From NCBI RefSeq assembly GCF_001673315.1, contig NZ_LZLQ01000078.1:1-58577 (forward strand): a stretch of DNA of 58,577 bases, read 5' to 3'. The translations under genes and the position numbers were made by a program. Within the stretch, counting starts at the first letter, position 1. Each line of letters opens with the position of its first letter. The DNA comes from Mycobacterium asiaticum. GTDB lineage: Bacteria > Actinomycetota > Actinomycetes > Mycobacteriales > Mycobacteriaceae. Below, one piece after another: positions 43,617-52,900 of the stretch. The notes beneath the pieces are model-generated. The model did not search any database and was not told the DNA's origin. It was given only the letters and a program-made list of their open reading frames with translations.

Positions 43617-45005
43617 ATGGACTTTTCGTCTTTGCCACCCGAGATCAACTCTGCGCTGATCTATGCGGGCCCTGGCTCCGGTCCGATGCTGGCCGCCGCC
43701 GCGGCCTGGGACGCCCTGGCGACGGAGTTGTTCTCGGCGGCGAGTGCGTATCAGTCGGTGATCGCCACGCTGACGGCCGGTCCGTGGATCGGTCCATCGT
43801 CGACTTTGATGGTCGCCGCGGCCGCGCCCTACGTGGCATGGCTGCAGGCGACGGCTCGGCAGGCAGAAGAGACCGCCGGTCACGCCACCGCTGCCGCGGT
43901 AGCCTACGAATCGGCGTTCGCCGAGACGGTGCCGCCGCCGGTGGTCGCGGCCAACCGCCTGCTGCTGATGACGCTGGTCGCCACCAATTTCTTCGGACAG
44001 AACACCCCGTTGATAGCGCTGACGGAAACCGAATATGCCGACATGTGGGCGCGGGATACGGCCGCCATGCAGGGCTATGCCGGTGCGTCGGCGCAGGCGA
44101 CCACGCTCTCACCGTTCACCGAACCGGCGGCCAGCACTGACGCGACGGGCTTGGCCGAGCAGGCCAGCGTCGTCAGCCAGGCCGCCAACGCCGCCGCGGG
44201 CAATGCGCAAAGCACCGTGTCCAACGCCGCGCAAGCTTTCTCGGCGGTGCCGAACTCATTGACCAGCCTCGCGGCGCCGGCCGCCGCCACAGACGCGCTT
44301 AGCCCCATCGAGGCACTGAACATCCTGGGCGACCTGAGTGGAGTCTTCCTCGATCCAGGCATTGGAACCGCGGGCCTGTCGACTGATGCGGTGCTCGCCG
44401 GCGCGGCGCTGCCCTATGACATCAACGGCTACTTCGTCGGTCTGCACACCGACGACATCGTGAGCGGCTGGGCGGGAACCGAAAGCTGGCCGGGCTCGGC
44501 GCCGGTGCCCCCGACACCTTTCCCGGCAATCGCCAATGTCGGTTCGACGGCTGCGGCGGGCCTCGGCGAGGCCACGTCGGTGGGCGCGCTGTCGGTACCA
44601 GCCGGGTGGACCACGGCGGCGCCGGCGACCCGGCTGGCCGCACTGGCACTGCCCACCACCAGCGTGGCCGCCGCGGCGGAGGCGTCCGCGAGTGGTGCGG
44701 GAGCACTGTTCAGTCAGATGGCCCTGGCGGGTATGGCCGGACGCGCGATGGCGGGCACCGGGGGCGGCAGCGCCGGCGGCGGGCGAGCCCGGGCGCGCGT
44801 CGCGGCGACCAAGGCCGTAGCAGAGACTCACGAGGCCATTGACTCAATTGGCACCGAGGAGCCCACGACGACGCCGCCGGTCCCGGCCGGAGGCCCGATC
44901 ACCAGCATCGCCGCCGAACTGCGTGAACTAGCCTCGCTGCGCGACGCGGGCATCCTCACCCAGGACGAATTCACCGAGCAGAAACGACGCCTGCTCGCTC
45001 CCTGA
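43617..45005 (+). CDS. PPE protein, SVP subfamily, with C-terminal SHOCT-like segment
   Basis: A 462-residue PPE protein, [20 protein letters not shown], with [20 protein letters not shown] in the PPE domain and GALSVPAGW as SVP signature near residue 325. Beyond it comes a Gly/Ala/Arg linker ([18 protein letters not shown]) and then [20 protein letters not shown] and [13 protein letters not shown], which matches the SHOCT short C-terminal domain pattern. The ATG at 43617 has GGAG seven bases upstream and is preferred to the GTG at 43614. It stands alone, with no PE partner near it. Confidence 0.9.
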   Translation: MDFSSLPPEINSALIYAGPGSGPMLAAAAAWDALATELFSAASAYQSVIATLTAGPWIGPSSTLMVAAAAPYVAWLQATARQAEETAGHATAAAVAYESAFAETVPPPVVAANRLLLMTLVATNFFGQNTPLIALTETEYADMWARDTAAMQGYAGASAQATTLSPFTEPAASTDATGLAEQASVVSQAANAAAGNAQSTVSNAAQAFSAVPNSLTSLAAPAAATDALSPIEALNILGDLSGVFLDPGIGTAGLSTDAVLAGAALPYDINGYFVGLHTDDIVSGWAGTESWPGSAPVPPTPFPAIANVGSTAAAGLGEATSVGALSVPAGWTTAAPATRLAALALPTTSVAAAAEASASGAGALFSQMALAGMAGRAMAGTGGGSAGGGRARARVAATKAVAETHEAIDSIGTEEPTTTPPVPAGGPITSIAAELRELASLRDAGILTQDEFTEQKRRLLAP

Positions 45006-45010
45006 ATCGT

Positions 45011-45040
45011 CGGCGATCGTTGGCGATCGTTGGCGATCGT
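45011..45040. repeat. Three 10-bp tandem repeats between PPE and cutinase genes
   Basis: TGGCGATCGT occurs three times head to tail (the first with C for T), 45011-45040, and the following bases begin a fourth unit. It fills half of the 48-bp gap between convergent stop codons. Each unit contains the GCGATCG palindromic core. Confidence 0.85.
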
Positions 45041-45053
45041 TGGCGCGGGGCGA

Positions 45054-45737
45054 CTACTTGATCCGGTTGGCCGCGAACGTGGCGGCCTGGTTGGTCATCC
45101 CGTTCTCGATGTAGGCCACGTGCGCCATGATGTTGCCGCCGCCGGTGCAGATCGGGTCGTCGGGAGCGCACTGACTGATGAGCTTGCCGCTGTAGAGCGG
45201 GTTGATGGTCGGCAGTGGACCGCCCCACAATGCGCTGGAGAATCCGCTGGACGGTTCGCCGAAGTAGGCCACCGCGGCGACGTGGTCGGCAACCGGGGCC
45301 GCCATCTGCGTGCTGGCCAGATTGATGACGGTCGCGCCCTGGGAATAGCCACCCAACACGATCTTGGTACTGGGACAACTGGCCACCGTGCCCTGAATGT
45401 GCGCGCTGGCGTCGTCGGCGCCGCTCGGCGCACTGTGGCGGTAGTCGTCGTTGGCCGGATAGTTGACCGCGTAGACCTCGACGGAACGGCCGGCGAGCTG
45501 CGAGGTGAGGTCGTCGACGAAGGCCTGACCGACGTTGCCCAGACCCGGCTCTTGGTGGGTTCCGCGGGCGAAAACGATCGAGACGTCGGTGCACGGATCC
45601 GCTGAGGCGGTCGGAGCTGCCATCGGCACGCTCGTCAGCGTCCACGTCGTCACGACTAAGACACCTAAGACACCTAAGACACCTAGGACACCAGCGAATA
45701 AGACACCAACGAAACGTGCGAGGCTGCGTGCGGTCAT
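45054..45737 (-). CDS. Secreted cutinase-family esterase (Culp-type)
   Basis: A 227-residue esterase. The catalytic Ser is in IVLGGYSQGATVI, the Asp in CAPDDPICTG and the His in IMAHVAYIENG, with disulfide Cys residues as in Culp1/Cut2. The N-terminus MTARSLARFVGVLFAGVLGV is a signal peptide whose hydrophobic core is written by a 9-bp tandem repeat (GVL units). It is a second cutinase in the window, with GYSQG rather than GYSLG. The ATG at 45737 precedes the basic n-region; upstream in-frame codons to 45773 are rejected because they precede it. Stands alone. Confidence 0.92.
   Translation of the reverse strand: MTARSLARFVGVLFAGVLGVLGVLGVLVVTTWTLTSVPMAAPTASADPCTDVSIVFARGTHQEPGLGNVGQAFVDDLTSQLAGRSVEVYAVNYPANDDYRHSAPSGADDASAHIQGTVASCPSTKIVLGGYSQGATVINLASTQMAAPVADHVAAVAYFGEPSSGFSSALWGGPLPTINPLYSGKLISQCAPDDPICTGGGNIMAHVAYIENGMTNQAATFAANRIK
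45656..45700 (-). repeat. Five 9-bp tandem units coding the cutinase signal peptide core
   Basis: CTAAGACAC occurs four times perfectly (45656-45691) and once as CTAGGACAC (45692-45700). Read on the minus strand the units encode GVLGVLGVLGVL in the hydrophobic core of the signal peptide. Gain or loss of a unit changes the core by three residues without a frameshift. Confidence 0.95.
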
Positions 45738-45792
45738 GTCCAGAATCCTGACACACGTGGGCGACATCACCACAAGCGGCCAACCGCCCGAA

Positions 45793-47079
45793 TCAGGGCA
45801 GGGTGTCGTTGCTGAGGCCCTGCTCTTGATTGCCAGACCATTTCAAAGTTTCCAGTGCAACGGCGACGCGAACGGTGGTGCGATCCAACGGCCGGGGAAG
45901 AAGCCGTTGCGCCGTGTCAAGGCGGTTCAGCAGGGTGTTGCGGTGAACGTAAAGCTGTTGTGCAGCCCGGGCGGCGTTGCACTGCTCGTTGATATAGGTC
46001 AGCAGGGTCTCACGCAATACCGAGCCGGCGGACGCAAAGGATCCGAGCGTGCTGGTGATGAAATCGTCTGCGTACTCCGGGTTTTGGGTGAGCATTGCGA
46101 CCATTTGAATATCGTCGAAGTACGCGACCTGCTGGCGCGAACGCAACCGCACCATCATCTGCTGGGCGGTACGGGCTTGTTGATGACTGCGCCGAAAACC
46201 TTCCAGGCCTTGGGCTTTGGCGCCAATCGCGATGCGCAGCCTAGGCGTTTCCTGCAGCGCTCGGCGGACCTGGTCAGTGTTGATCTCGACGGCGTCTTTG
46301 AACCATACCCACCTGGTCGCTTCGCCGGTCAGCACGGTAAGAGGCTGCACACAACCAACGGCATGGCCCAGCGCGGCGGTGGTGCGGTCCAGCACGTGAT
46401 ACTCGTCGTCGGACTCATCACACCAAATGACCGCTGCGGTATGGGATCCGGCGAGGGAGTAGCCGAGTCTTACTTCGGCACGCTGGTGGTTGATCGACTC
46501 GCCGGCGAGGATGGAGTCCACGATCTTGCGACGCTCCACGAGAACTCCCTGCGCAAGTTCGTTGTGCTCCAACTTCATCTGTGTGTTGATGTGGGCGAGT
46601 GTGGCATCGACGAAATCGCTTGCCGACTTTGCGGCCTCCGCCAAGAGCGTGTGCAATTCGTGCGGGTGCGACGAGAGTTCGAAGACGATGTCCATCCACC
46701 GTTGCAGGGCAACGTTCTGGCCGATGCGGTAGACGTCTTGTACCGCGGTCCCGAGGCCGCGGCGCACCAGAAGCCGAGCCATGCGCAGCGGCTCTGGCCC
46801 CAGATACGCCGTGACCGGTGCGCCCGGGTCACGCAGGTGGCTGGTGGCGAAGTGCACCAGGCTCGCTCGGTTCGACGCGCTAACCGCGCCGGCCAGGGTC
46901 GGATCTGCCGCGATAGCGGGATTTGCGGCCACCGTGGCGTAATCCAGGCCGGCCAACCAGTCCGGGCTCGGATTGAGAGCGATCCAGGCTCCCTGGCGGA
47001 TCAGCTCACGCGTTTGCGGTGAAAGTCTGCTATCTACCACGGAAAACCATTCGGTCGTAGGCGCACTTTGCAGTTTCAT
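45793..47079 (-). CDS. PucR-family transcriptional regulator (CdaR-like)
   Basis: A 428-residue regulator. The N-terminal half is a helical sensor-like region, the middle resembles the degenerate GGDEF-like domain of CdaR regulators, and the C-terminal PucR HTH reads LLTYINEQCNAARAAQQLYV and HRNTLLNRLDTAQRLL. Members control catabolic or stress genes in response to a small molecule; the ligand is unknown. The ATG at 47079 (MKLQSAPTTEWF) is preferred to the GTG at 47091. It is divergent from an adenylate cyclase across an AT-rich palindromic region. Confidence 0.88.
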   Translation of the reverse strand: MKLQSAPTTEWFSVVDSRLSPQTRELIRQGAWIALNPSPDWLAGLDYATVAANPAIAADPTLAGAVSASNRASLVHFATSHLRDPGAPVTAYLGPEPLRMARLLVRRGLGTAVQDVYRIGQNVALQRWMDIVFELSSHPHELHTLLAEAAKSASDFVDATLAHINTQMKLEHNELAQGVLVERRKIVDSILAGESINHQRAEVRLGYSLAGSHTAAVIWCDESDDEYHVLDRTTAALGHAVGCVQPLTVLTGEATRWVWFKDAVEINTDQVRRALQETPRLRIAIGAKAQGLEGFRRSHQQARTAQQMMVRLRSRQQVAYFDDIQMVAMLTQNPEYADDFITSTLGSFASAGSVLRETLLTYINEQCNAARAAQQLYVHRNTLLNRLDTAQRLLPRPLDRTTVRVAVALETLKWSGNQEQGLSNDTLP

Positions 47080-47145
47080 GAGGTCTCTCACCTGGGGCAG
47101 GGGTGATATCGCCGGCGGGGCCGGGAGTCGCTTCGCAATAAAAGC

Positions 47146-47191
47146 TACATTAATGCATCTTATGCAGTCAAGTATTATATACTTTTATGTA
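47146..47191. promoter_or_regulatory. Nested inverted repeats in an AT-rich island between PucR and cyclase genes
   Basis: TGCAT-CTT-ATGCA (47154-47166) and AAGTAT-TAT-ATACTT (47170-47184) are both perfect, and TACAT (47146-47150) pairs with ATGTA (47187-47191) around both. The region is strikingly AT-rich against the GC-rich background. It lies 67 bp before the PucR start and 57 bp before the cyclase start, so it could regulate either or both. Confidence 0.6.
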
Positions 47192-47233
47192 TCCTTTGGG
47201 TGTTTGGTGTGTTGCTGCCCAGCTATTCAGCGC

Positions 47234-47239
47234 TAGAGT
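47234..47239 (+). promoter_or_regulatory. Candidate -10 for the adenylate cyclase gene
   Basis: TAGAGT ends 8 nt before the ATG at 47248 with no Shine-Dalgarno sequence, suggesting leaderless initiation. Confidence 0.4.
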
Positions 47240-47247
47240 CGCAGGCG

Positions 47248-49077
47248 ATGCGTCGTACCTGGACCTGGACATTCGACCTTCCGCCCGAGGAACTCTGGCC
47301 GTTGCTGGCTGACACAAACCGGCTCAACGAGGCCCTCGGCCTAGCTCCGTACACCTTGCAGGAGACGCCACAACCCAACGGCACCGTGCTGCGCCGTGGC
47401 CGTGGCAAAGCGGGCGGCTTCGCGCTGGAGTGGGAGGAGAAGCCCTACGAATGGATCTCGGGCCGGCATTTCCGCCATTCGCGAGTGTTCAGTAGGGGTC
47501 CATTCCGCCGTTTTGGCCCGGTCTTCGACCTCGCATCCGACGGTAAGGGTGGCTCACGCGTCACCTACACGCTCGAATGGGAGCCATTGAGCTTGGCGGG
47601 CCGCATGTTTGGCGCGCGCCTGGCGAGCCAGGCGGGCGAGAACGTCGCCAGGCGCATCCAGGAAGCGGTAGCTTTTGCCCGCGGCGACGACGCCTCGGAG
47701 CGAATTACGCCCTTCGTCGTGCCGGAGCCGAAACTGCCGTTCGGATCACGCGAACGGTTGATGGCGATGAGGCGTGAGATCGACCGCAGCCCTTATGGAA
47801 ACGGGTTGGGTGGCCGGCTTTCGGACCTCGTCCTGCATGGCATGGCCGCTGACCTTGCCCGCTTACGACCCAAGAGGCTCGCAAGGGAGTTCGGCGTGCC
47901 TCCGCGCGCCGCCGCCGAAGCCTGGTTCACCGGGGTCAAGGTGGGACTGTTCGACATGAGGTGGGATGTCCTGTGCCCCAACTGCCGCGGCGCCCAAACC
48001 AGTGTCGCCACGCTCGCCGACCTGCCCCGCGGCGCGCACTGTTCATCGTGCAACATCGATTACGAACGCGATTTCGCGCGCAATGTCGAACTGACGTTTG
48101 CGCCAGCACCGACAGTGCGCCCCCTGCCCGTCGGGAATTTCTGTTTGTCCGGCCCGTTCTCGACTCCACATGTGGTGTTACAGGTCCTTCTCGGTCCGGG
48201 GGAGCGGCGCACCGTGAGCGCCAACCTCACCGCCGGTTCGTATCGGCTGCGCACCCTGCATCCCGGTGCGGTCGTCGACGTCGAGTACGAATCCGGCTCG
48301 TTTCCGGGCCTGTGCATCACGGGCTCGGGTGTAGAACTCGCGCCAGGGGCCGCAGAGTCGGGAACGGTGACCTTCGTCAACGAAGCCGGCTTCGAACTGG
48401 CCGCGCTGGTGGAAGACCGCACCTGGACGCGTGACACCCTGACCGCCCCAGAAGTCATTTCCCTGCAGGCATTTCGCGACCTGTTCGCTGAGGCGACGCT
48501 GCGGCCGGGCGACGACGCCGGGGTCGCTCAAGTCGCGTTGTTGTTCACCGATCTCCGCGGTTCGACGGCGCTGTACGAACGGGTCGGCGACGCCGCTGCC
48601 TACAACCTGGTACGCGAGCACTTCACATTGCTGGCGGCGATCGTGCGCGCACACGATGGCGCAGTGGTCAAGACGATCGGGGACGCTGTCATGGCCTCGT
48701 TCAATGATCCCGCGCAAGCGGTGCGCGCGGCGCTGGCGATGCAGGCCGGGATCGCGTCGTCCGGACATGGCGGCGAGGACCTGGTGCTGAAAGTGGGGGT
48801 TCATGCCGGCCCCGCCGTGGTGGTGACGCTGAACGACCGGTTGGACTACTTCGGCTCCACGGTGAATATGGCTGCGCGCCTTCAGGGCCAGAGCGCCGGG
48901 GAGGACATCGTCTTGTCCGAAGCAGTCGCCGCCGACCCCGCTGTGCAACAGCTGTTGGCCGGGATCCCTGCCCGCCGAGAAACGGTTGCGCTCAAGGGCT
49001 TTACCGAGCCGGTCGGGTTTCTGCGACTGTCGAGTTTGGGATCGTCCCCGAAAGGGCAGGATATAGCTGTCAATTAA
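47248..49077 (+). CDS. Class III adenylate cyclase with SRPBCC and zinc-ribbon (DUF5939-like) region
   Basis: A 609-residue multidomain protein. Residues 1-145 form a SRPBCC-like domain (WTWTFDLPPEELWPLLADTN). Residues 150-400 hold a DUF5939-like region with a Cys4 motif CPNC...CSSC that could bind zinc. Residues 426-600 are the catalytic cyclase homology domain. Metal Asp435 (LLFTDLRGST) and Asp479 (KTIGDAV), adenine-selecting Lys475 and Asp533, and transition-state Asn540 and Arg544 (STVNMAARL) are all present, so it should make cAMP from ATP. The ATG at 47248 begins MRRTWTW. The combination suggests that a bound ligand controls cAMP output. Confidence 0.93.
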   Translation: MRRTWTWTFDLPPEELWPLLADTNRLNEALGLAPYTLQETPQPNGTVLRRGRGKAGGFALEWEEKPYEWISGRHFRHSRVFSRGPFRRFGPVFDLASDGKGGSRVTYTLEWEPLSLAGRMFGARLASQAGENVARRIQEAVAFARGDDASERITPFVVPEPKLPFGSRERLMAMRREIDRSPYGNGLGGRLSDLVLHGMAADLARLRPKRLAREFGVPPRAAAEAWFTGVKVGLFDMRWDVLCPNCRGAQTSVATLADLPRGAHCSSCNIDYERDFARNVELTFAPAPTVRPLPVGNFCLSGPFSTPHVVLQVLLGPGERRTVSANLTAGSYRLRTLHPGAVVDVEYESGSFPGLCITGSGVELAPGAAESGTVTFVNEAGFELAALVEDRTWTRDTLTAPEVISLQAFRDLFAEATLRPGDDAGVAQVALLFTDLRGSTALYERVGDAAAYNLVREHFTLLAAIVRAHDGAVVKTIGDAVMASFNDPAQAVRAALAMQAGIASSGHGGEDLVLKVGVHAGPAVVVTLNDRLDYFGSTVNMAARLQGQSAGEDIVLSEAVAADPAVQQLLAGIPARRETVALKGFTEPVGFLRLSSLGSSPKGQDIAVN

Positions 49078-49118
49078 CACCCAATGAGACACCCAATGAG
49101 CACGAATCGAGGTGTGCC

Positions 49119-49439
49119 ATGTGGTCACTCGTATGCCGTCTGATGGCCGTCGCCGCCATGACGTTGGCGCCGATGGCCGTCGTTACGGCGGTGTCGCCGG
49201 GAGTGAGCAAAGCGGACTGTGCCGACGGCGAGTGGTGGGATCCGACCGGCAAAGTGTGCCGGCCGCTGGGCGTCGGACCGCAACCACTCGATTGCGCCGC
49301 CGGAGAATGGTGGGACCCCACCGCGAACGTGTGCCGGCCGCTGGGGGTGGGACCGCAGCCGCTCGCCTGTGAAAACGGCGACTGGTGGGATCCGGGGACC
49401 AACACGTGCCGGCCGCCGCTGATCCCGCCGGCGGGGTGA
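49119..49439 (+). CDS. Secreted WWDP-repeat protein
   Basis: A 106-residue exported protein: MWSLVCRLMAVAAMTLAPMA is a signal peptide with cleavage expected near SKADC. The mature part is three copies of a 25-residue unit of the form C-x-x-G-E/D-W-W-D-P-x(4)-C-R-P-L-G-V-G-P-Q-P-L. Each has two Cys that could make one disulfide, and the first two units are nearly identical. The unit is 75 bp at the DNA level. It lies 41 bp after the cyclase stop on the same strand and ends 4 bp before the stop of the convergent PPOX gene. No domain family was recognised. Confidence 0.8.
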   Translation: MWSLVCRLMAVAAMTLAPMAVVTAVSPGVSKADCADGEWWDPTGKVCRPLGVGPQPLDCAAGEWWDPTANVCRPLGVGPQPLACENGDWWDPGTNTCRPPLIPPAG

Positions 49440-49443
49440 CGGC

Positions 49444-49905
49444 TCAGGTCGCGGGTGGCGGGAATCCGCCCGTTGCCACCGGGCCCCATCGGCGCGGCGT
49501 CACGCGGATGAGGCATTTGCCCTGGTCAAGCATCGCCTTGCGATAGTCCTGCCAGTCCGGGTGTTCACCGGCGATCGCGCGGTAATAGTCGACCAGCGGT
49601 TCGACTGCGTCAGGGACGTCGATCACCTCGGCGTCGCCGTCAACCTGCACGTAGGCGCCGTTGAAGTCGTCGGACAGCACCACAATGCTCGCCCTGGGCG
49701 TGCGCCGGATATTGACGCTCTTGGCCCGCTGCGGGTAGCTCGCGATGACCAGCCGGCCCTGATCGTCGACACCGCCGGTGACCGGCGAACTCTGCAGCGA
49801 CCCGTCGGCGCGAAAAGTGGTCAGCACCATGCGATGTCGCGGCCGCACGAAATTCAGCAATTCTGGTCTGCCCACCACGTCGGCTGTCGCAAATTTTGGT
49901 GCCAT
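49444..49905 (-). CDS. PPOX-class F420-dependent oxidoreductase (split beta-barrel)
   Basis: A 153-residue pyridoxamine-phosphate-oxidase-fold protein: MAPKFATADVVGRPELLNFV, MVLTTFRADGSLQSSPV, YPQRAKSVNIRRTPRASI and YYRAIAGEHPDWQDYRKAML. These match the Rv1155/Rv2991 type of F420-binding proteins more than true PNPOx. It probably reduces an F420-linked substrate. The ATG at 49905 follows TAGGTT by 6 nt. It is divergent from hrpA, the start codons being only 23 bp apart. Confidence 0.85.
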   Translation of the reverse strand: MAPKFATADVVGRPELLNFVRPRHRMVLTTFRADGSLQSSPVTGGVDDQGRLVIASYPQRAKSVNIRRTPRASIVVLSDDFNGAYVQVDGDAEVIDVPDAVEPLVDYYRAIAGEHPDWQDYRKAMLDQGKCLIRVTPRRWGPVATGGFPPPAT

Positions 49906-49911
49906 CAGTCC

Positions 49912-49921
49912 AACCTAAACT
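49912..49921. promoter_or_regulatory. Overlapping divergent -10 boxes of PPOX and hrpA genes
   Basis: Minus-strand TAGGTT (49912-49917) and plus-strand TAAACT (49916-49921) share two bases. They lie 6 and 7 nt before the start codons at 49905 and 49929, so both genes appear leaderless and polymerase binding should be mutually exclusive. Confidence 0.55.
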
Positions 49922-49928
49922 GTCCCGA

Positions 49929-52900
49929 GTGGCCGAACTGACCCTCGCGGAGTTGCGCAGCCGCCTCGGCGACCTGACCGTCCGCGACGCCGCTCGGCTG
50001 CGCAGGCGCCTCCAGCAGGTACGCGGCGGAAACCCGGGAAAGCTGCAGCAGCTCGCCGATCAGATTTCCGCAGCGCAGGCCTTGGTCGCAGCCCGCCGAG
50101 CCGCCATACCCGCCATCAGCTACCCGGACCTGCCGGTCAGCGAGCGCCGTCAGGAAATCGCGGAGGCCATACTGCACCACCAGGTGGTCGTCGTGGCCGG
50201 CGAAACCGGTTCGGGCAAGACCACTCAGCTGCCCAAGATCTGTCTCGAACTCGGCCGCGGCGTGCGTGGCACGATCGGTCACACCCAGCCTCGGCGACTG
50301 GCAGCGCGCACCGTCGCGCAGCGTATCGCCGACGAACTGCACTCCCCGCTGGGTGAGGCAGTCGGTTACACCGTGCGCTTCACCGACCAGGTGAGCGACC
50401 GGACGCTGGTCAAGCTGATGACCGACGGCATTCTGCTCGCCGAGATCCAGCGCGACCGCCGGTTACTGCGCTACGACACGCTCATTCTGGACGAAGCACA
50501 CGAGCGCAGCCTCAACATCGACTTCCTGCTCGGATATCTTCGCGAGCTGCTGCCACGCCGCCCCGATCTGAAGGTGATCGTCACCTCGGCAACAATCGAA
50601 CCGCAGCGTTTCGCGGCGCATTTCGGCGGGGCACCCATCGTGGAAGTGTCCGGACGCACCTATCCGGTGGAAATCCGGTACCGGCCGCTGGAAGTGATTG
50701 TTCGGCCTGGTCCAGAAGATGATCCCGACGACCCCGACCAGGAGATCGTCCGGACCGAAACGCGCGACGAGGTCGAGGCGATCGTCGACGCCGTCGAGGA
50801 ACTGCGGTCGGAGCCACCGGGCGATGTCCTGGTGTTCTTGTCCGGCGAGCGTGAAATCCGCGACACCGCAGAGGCATTGGCCACCCTGCAAAGCGGGCCC
50901 ATGCCTACCGAAGTGCTGCCGCTCTACGCCCGGTTGCCGACCGCTGAGCAGCAGAAGGTGTTCGCGCCGCATACCGGGCGACGCGTCGTGCTGGCCACCA
51001 ACGTCGCCGAGACATCGCTGACCGTGCCCGGCATCCGCTACGTGGTCGACCCCGGAAATGCCCGAATCTCGCGTTACAGCCGGCGTTTGAAGGTGCAGCG
51101 GCTGCCGATCGAACCGATCTCGCAGGCCTCCGCCGCCCAACGCGCCGGCCGCTGCGGCCGGGTAGCGCCCGGCGTGTGCATCCGCCTGTACTCCGAACAG
51201 GATTTCACCGACCGGCCGCCCTATACCGATCCAGAGATACTCCGGACGAACCTGGCCGCGGTGATCCTGCAGATGGCCGCGCTGCAACTGGGTGACATCG
51301 AGAACTTCCCATTCCTCGATCCGCCCGATCGCCGCAGCGTGCGCGACGGCGTCGGGCTGTTGCAGGAACTCGGCGCGTTCGATCAGCACGGTTCGATCAC
51401 CGACCTCGGCCGCCGGCTGGCGCGACTGCCCGTCGACCCGCGGTTGGGCCGAATGCTCCTGCAGGCCGATACCGAGGGTTGTGTGCGCGAGATGCTGGTG
51501 CTGGCAGCGGCATTGACCATTCCCGACCCGCGCGAGCGGCCCGCGGACCGGGAGGACGCCGCCCGTCAGAAGCACGCTCGATTCGCCGACGAGCACTCCG
51601 ACTTCATCGCCTACCTCAACCTTTGGCAATACCTGCGCGAACAGCGTAAAGAATTGTCCGGTAACGCTTTTCGGAGGATGTGCCGCAACGACTTCCTGCA
51701 TTACCTGCGCATCCGGGAATGGCAGGATCTGGTCGGGCAACTGCGGAGTATCTGTCGCGATTTGGGGATGGTGGAATCCGACCAGCCGGCTGACCCGGCC
51801 CAGATCCACGCGGCTTTGCTGGCCGGGTTGCTATCCCATGTGGGCATGCGCCGCGAGGACGGCCGAGAGTACGTGGGCGCGCGCAATGCACGCTTCGTCC
51901 TGGCACCCGGTTCGGCACTGACCAAACGTCCGCCGCGCTGGGTGGTCGTCGCTGACCTGGTGGAAACCAGTCGCTTGTACGGACGGATCGCCGCCCGGAT
52001 TCAGCCCGAGATCGTCGAGCGGGTAGCCGGTGACCTGGTGCAGCGCACCTACAGCGAGCCGCACTGGGACGCCAAACGCGGTGAGGTGATGGCTTTCGAG
52101 CGGGTGACGCTGTATGGCCTGGTGCTGGTGACGAATCGCCGCGTCGGATATGGGCGGGTGGAACCGACGGTCGCGCGAGAGTTGTTCATCCGTCACGCGC
52201 TGGTAGAGGGCGACTGGCACACCCGCCACCACTTCTTCCGGGACAACACGCGACTGCGCACCGAACTCGAGGAGCTCGAAGAGCGAGCCCGTCGCCGCGA
52301 TCTGCTCGTCGGGGACGACGAGATCCTTGAGTGGTACGACGCTCGCGTCCCGGCCGAGGTCGTTTCGGCGCGACACTTCGACGGCTGGTGGAAGAAGCAG
52401 CGGCACCGGACCCCCGATCTGCTGACGTTCACCCGCGACGATCTGCTGCGCACCGAGGACCGCAATGACAGCGATCGCCCGGATGCCTGGCGCACCGGCG
52501 ACGCCGCGCTGCCGTTGTCGTACCGGTTCGACCCCGGCGCTGACGACGACGGTGTCACGGTGCACATTCCCATCGACGTGCTGGCCCGGCTGGGTGGTGA
52601 CGAATTCGCTTGGCAGGTACCGGCGCTGCGCGAGGAACTCATCACCGCTCTGATTCGCTCACTGCCGAAAGACCTGCGGCGCAACTTCGTTCCGGCACCC
52701 GACACTGCCCGGGCAGTGTTGGCCCGGCTCGACCCTGGCGGTGCACCGCTGCTGGAGGCTCTGCAGCGCGAATTGCGCCGCCGCACCGGGGTTGTGGTGC
52801 CGGTCGACGCTTTCGACCTGGACAAGTTGCCGCCCCATCTGCGCGTGACGTTCGCCGTGGAGTCCGCGGACGGCACCGAGGTGGCCCGCGGCAAGGACCT

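Noticed and set aside
45535..47022. 495-codon plus-strand frame opposite the PucR and cutinase genes
   Set aside because: No family features, and both minus-strand genes have clear motifs.
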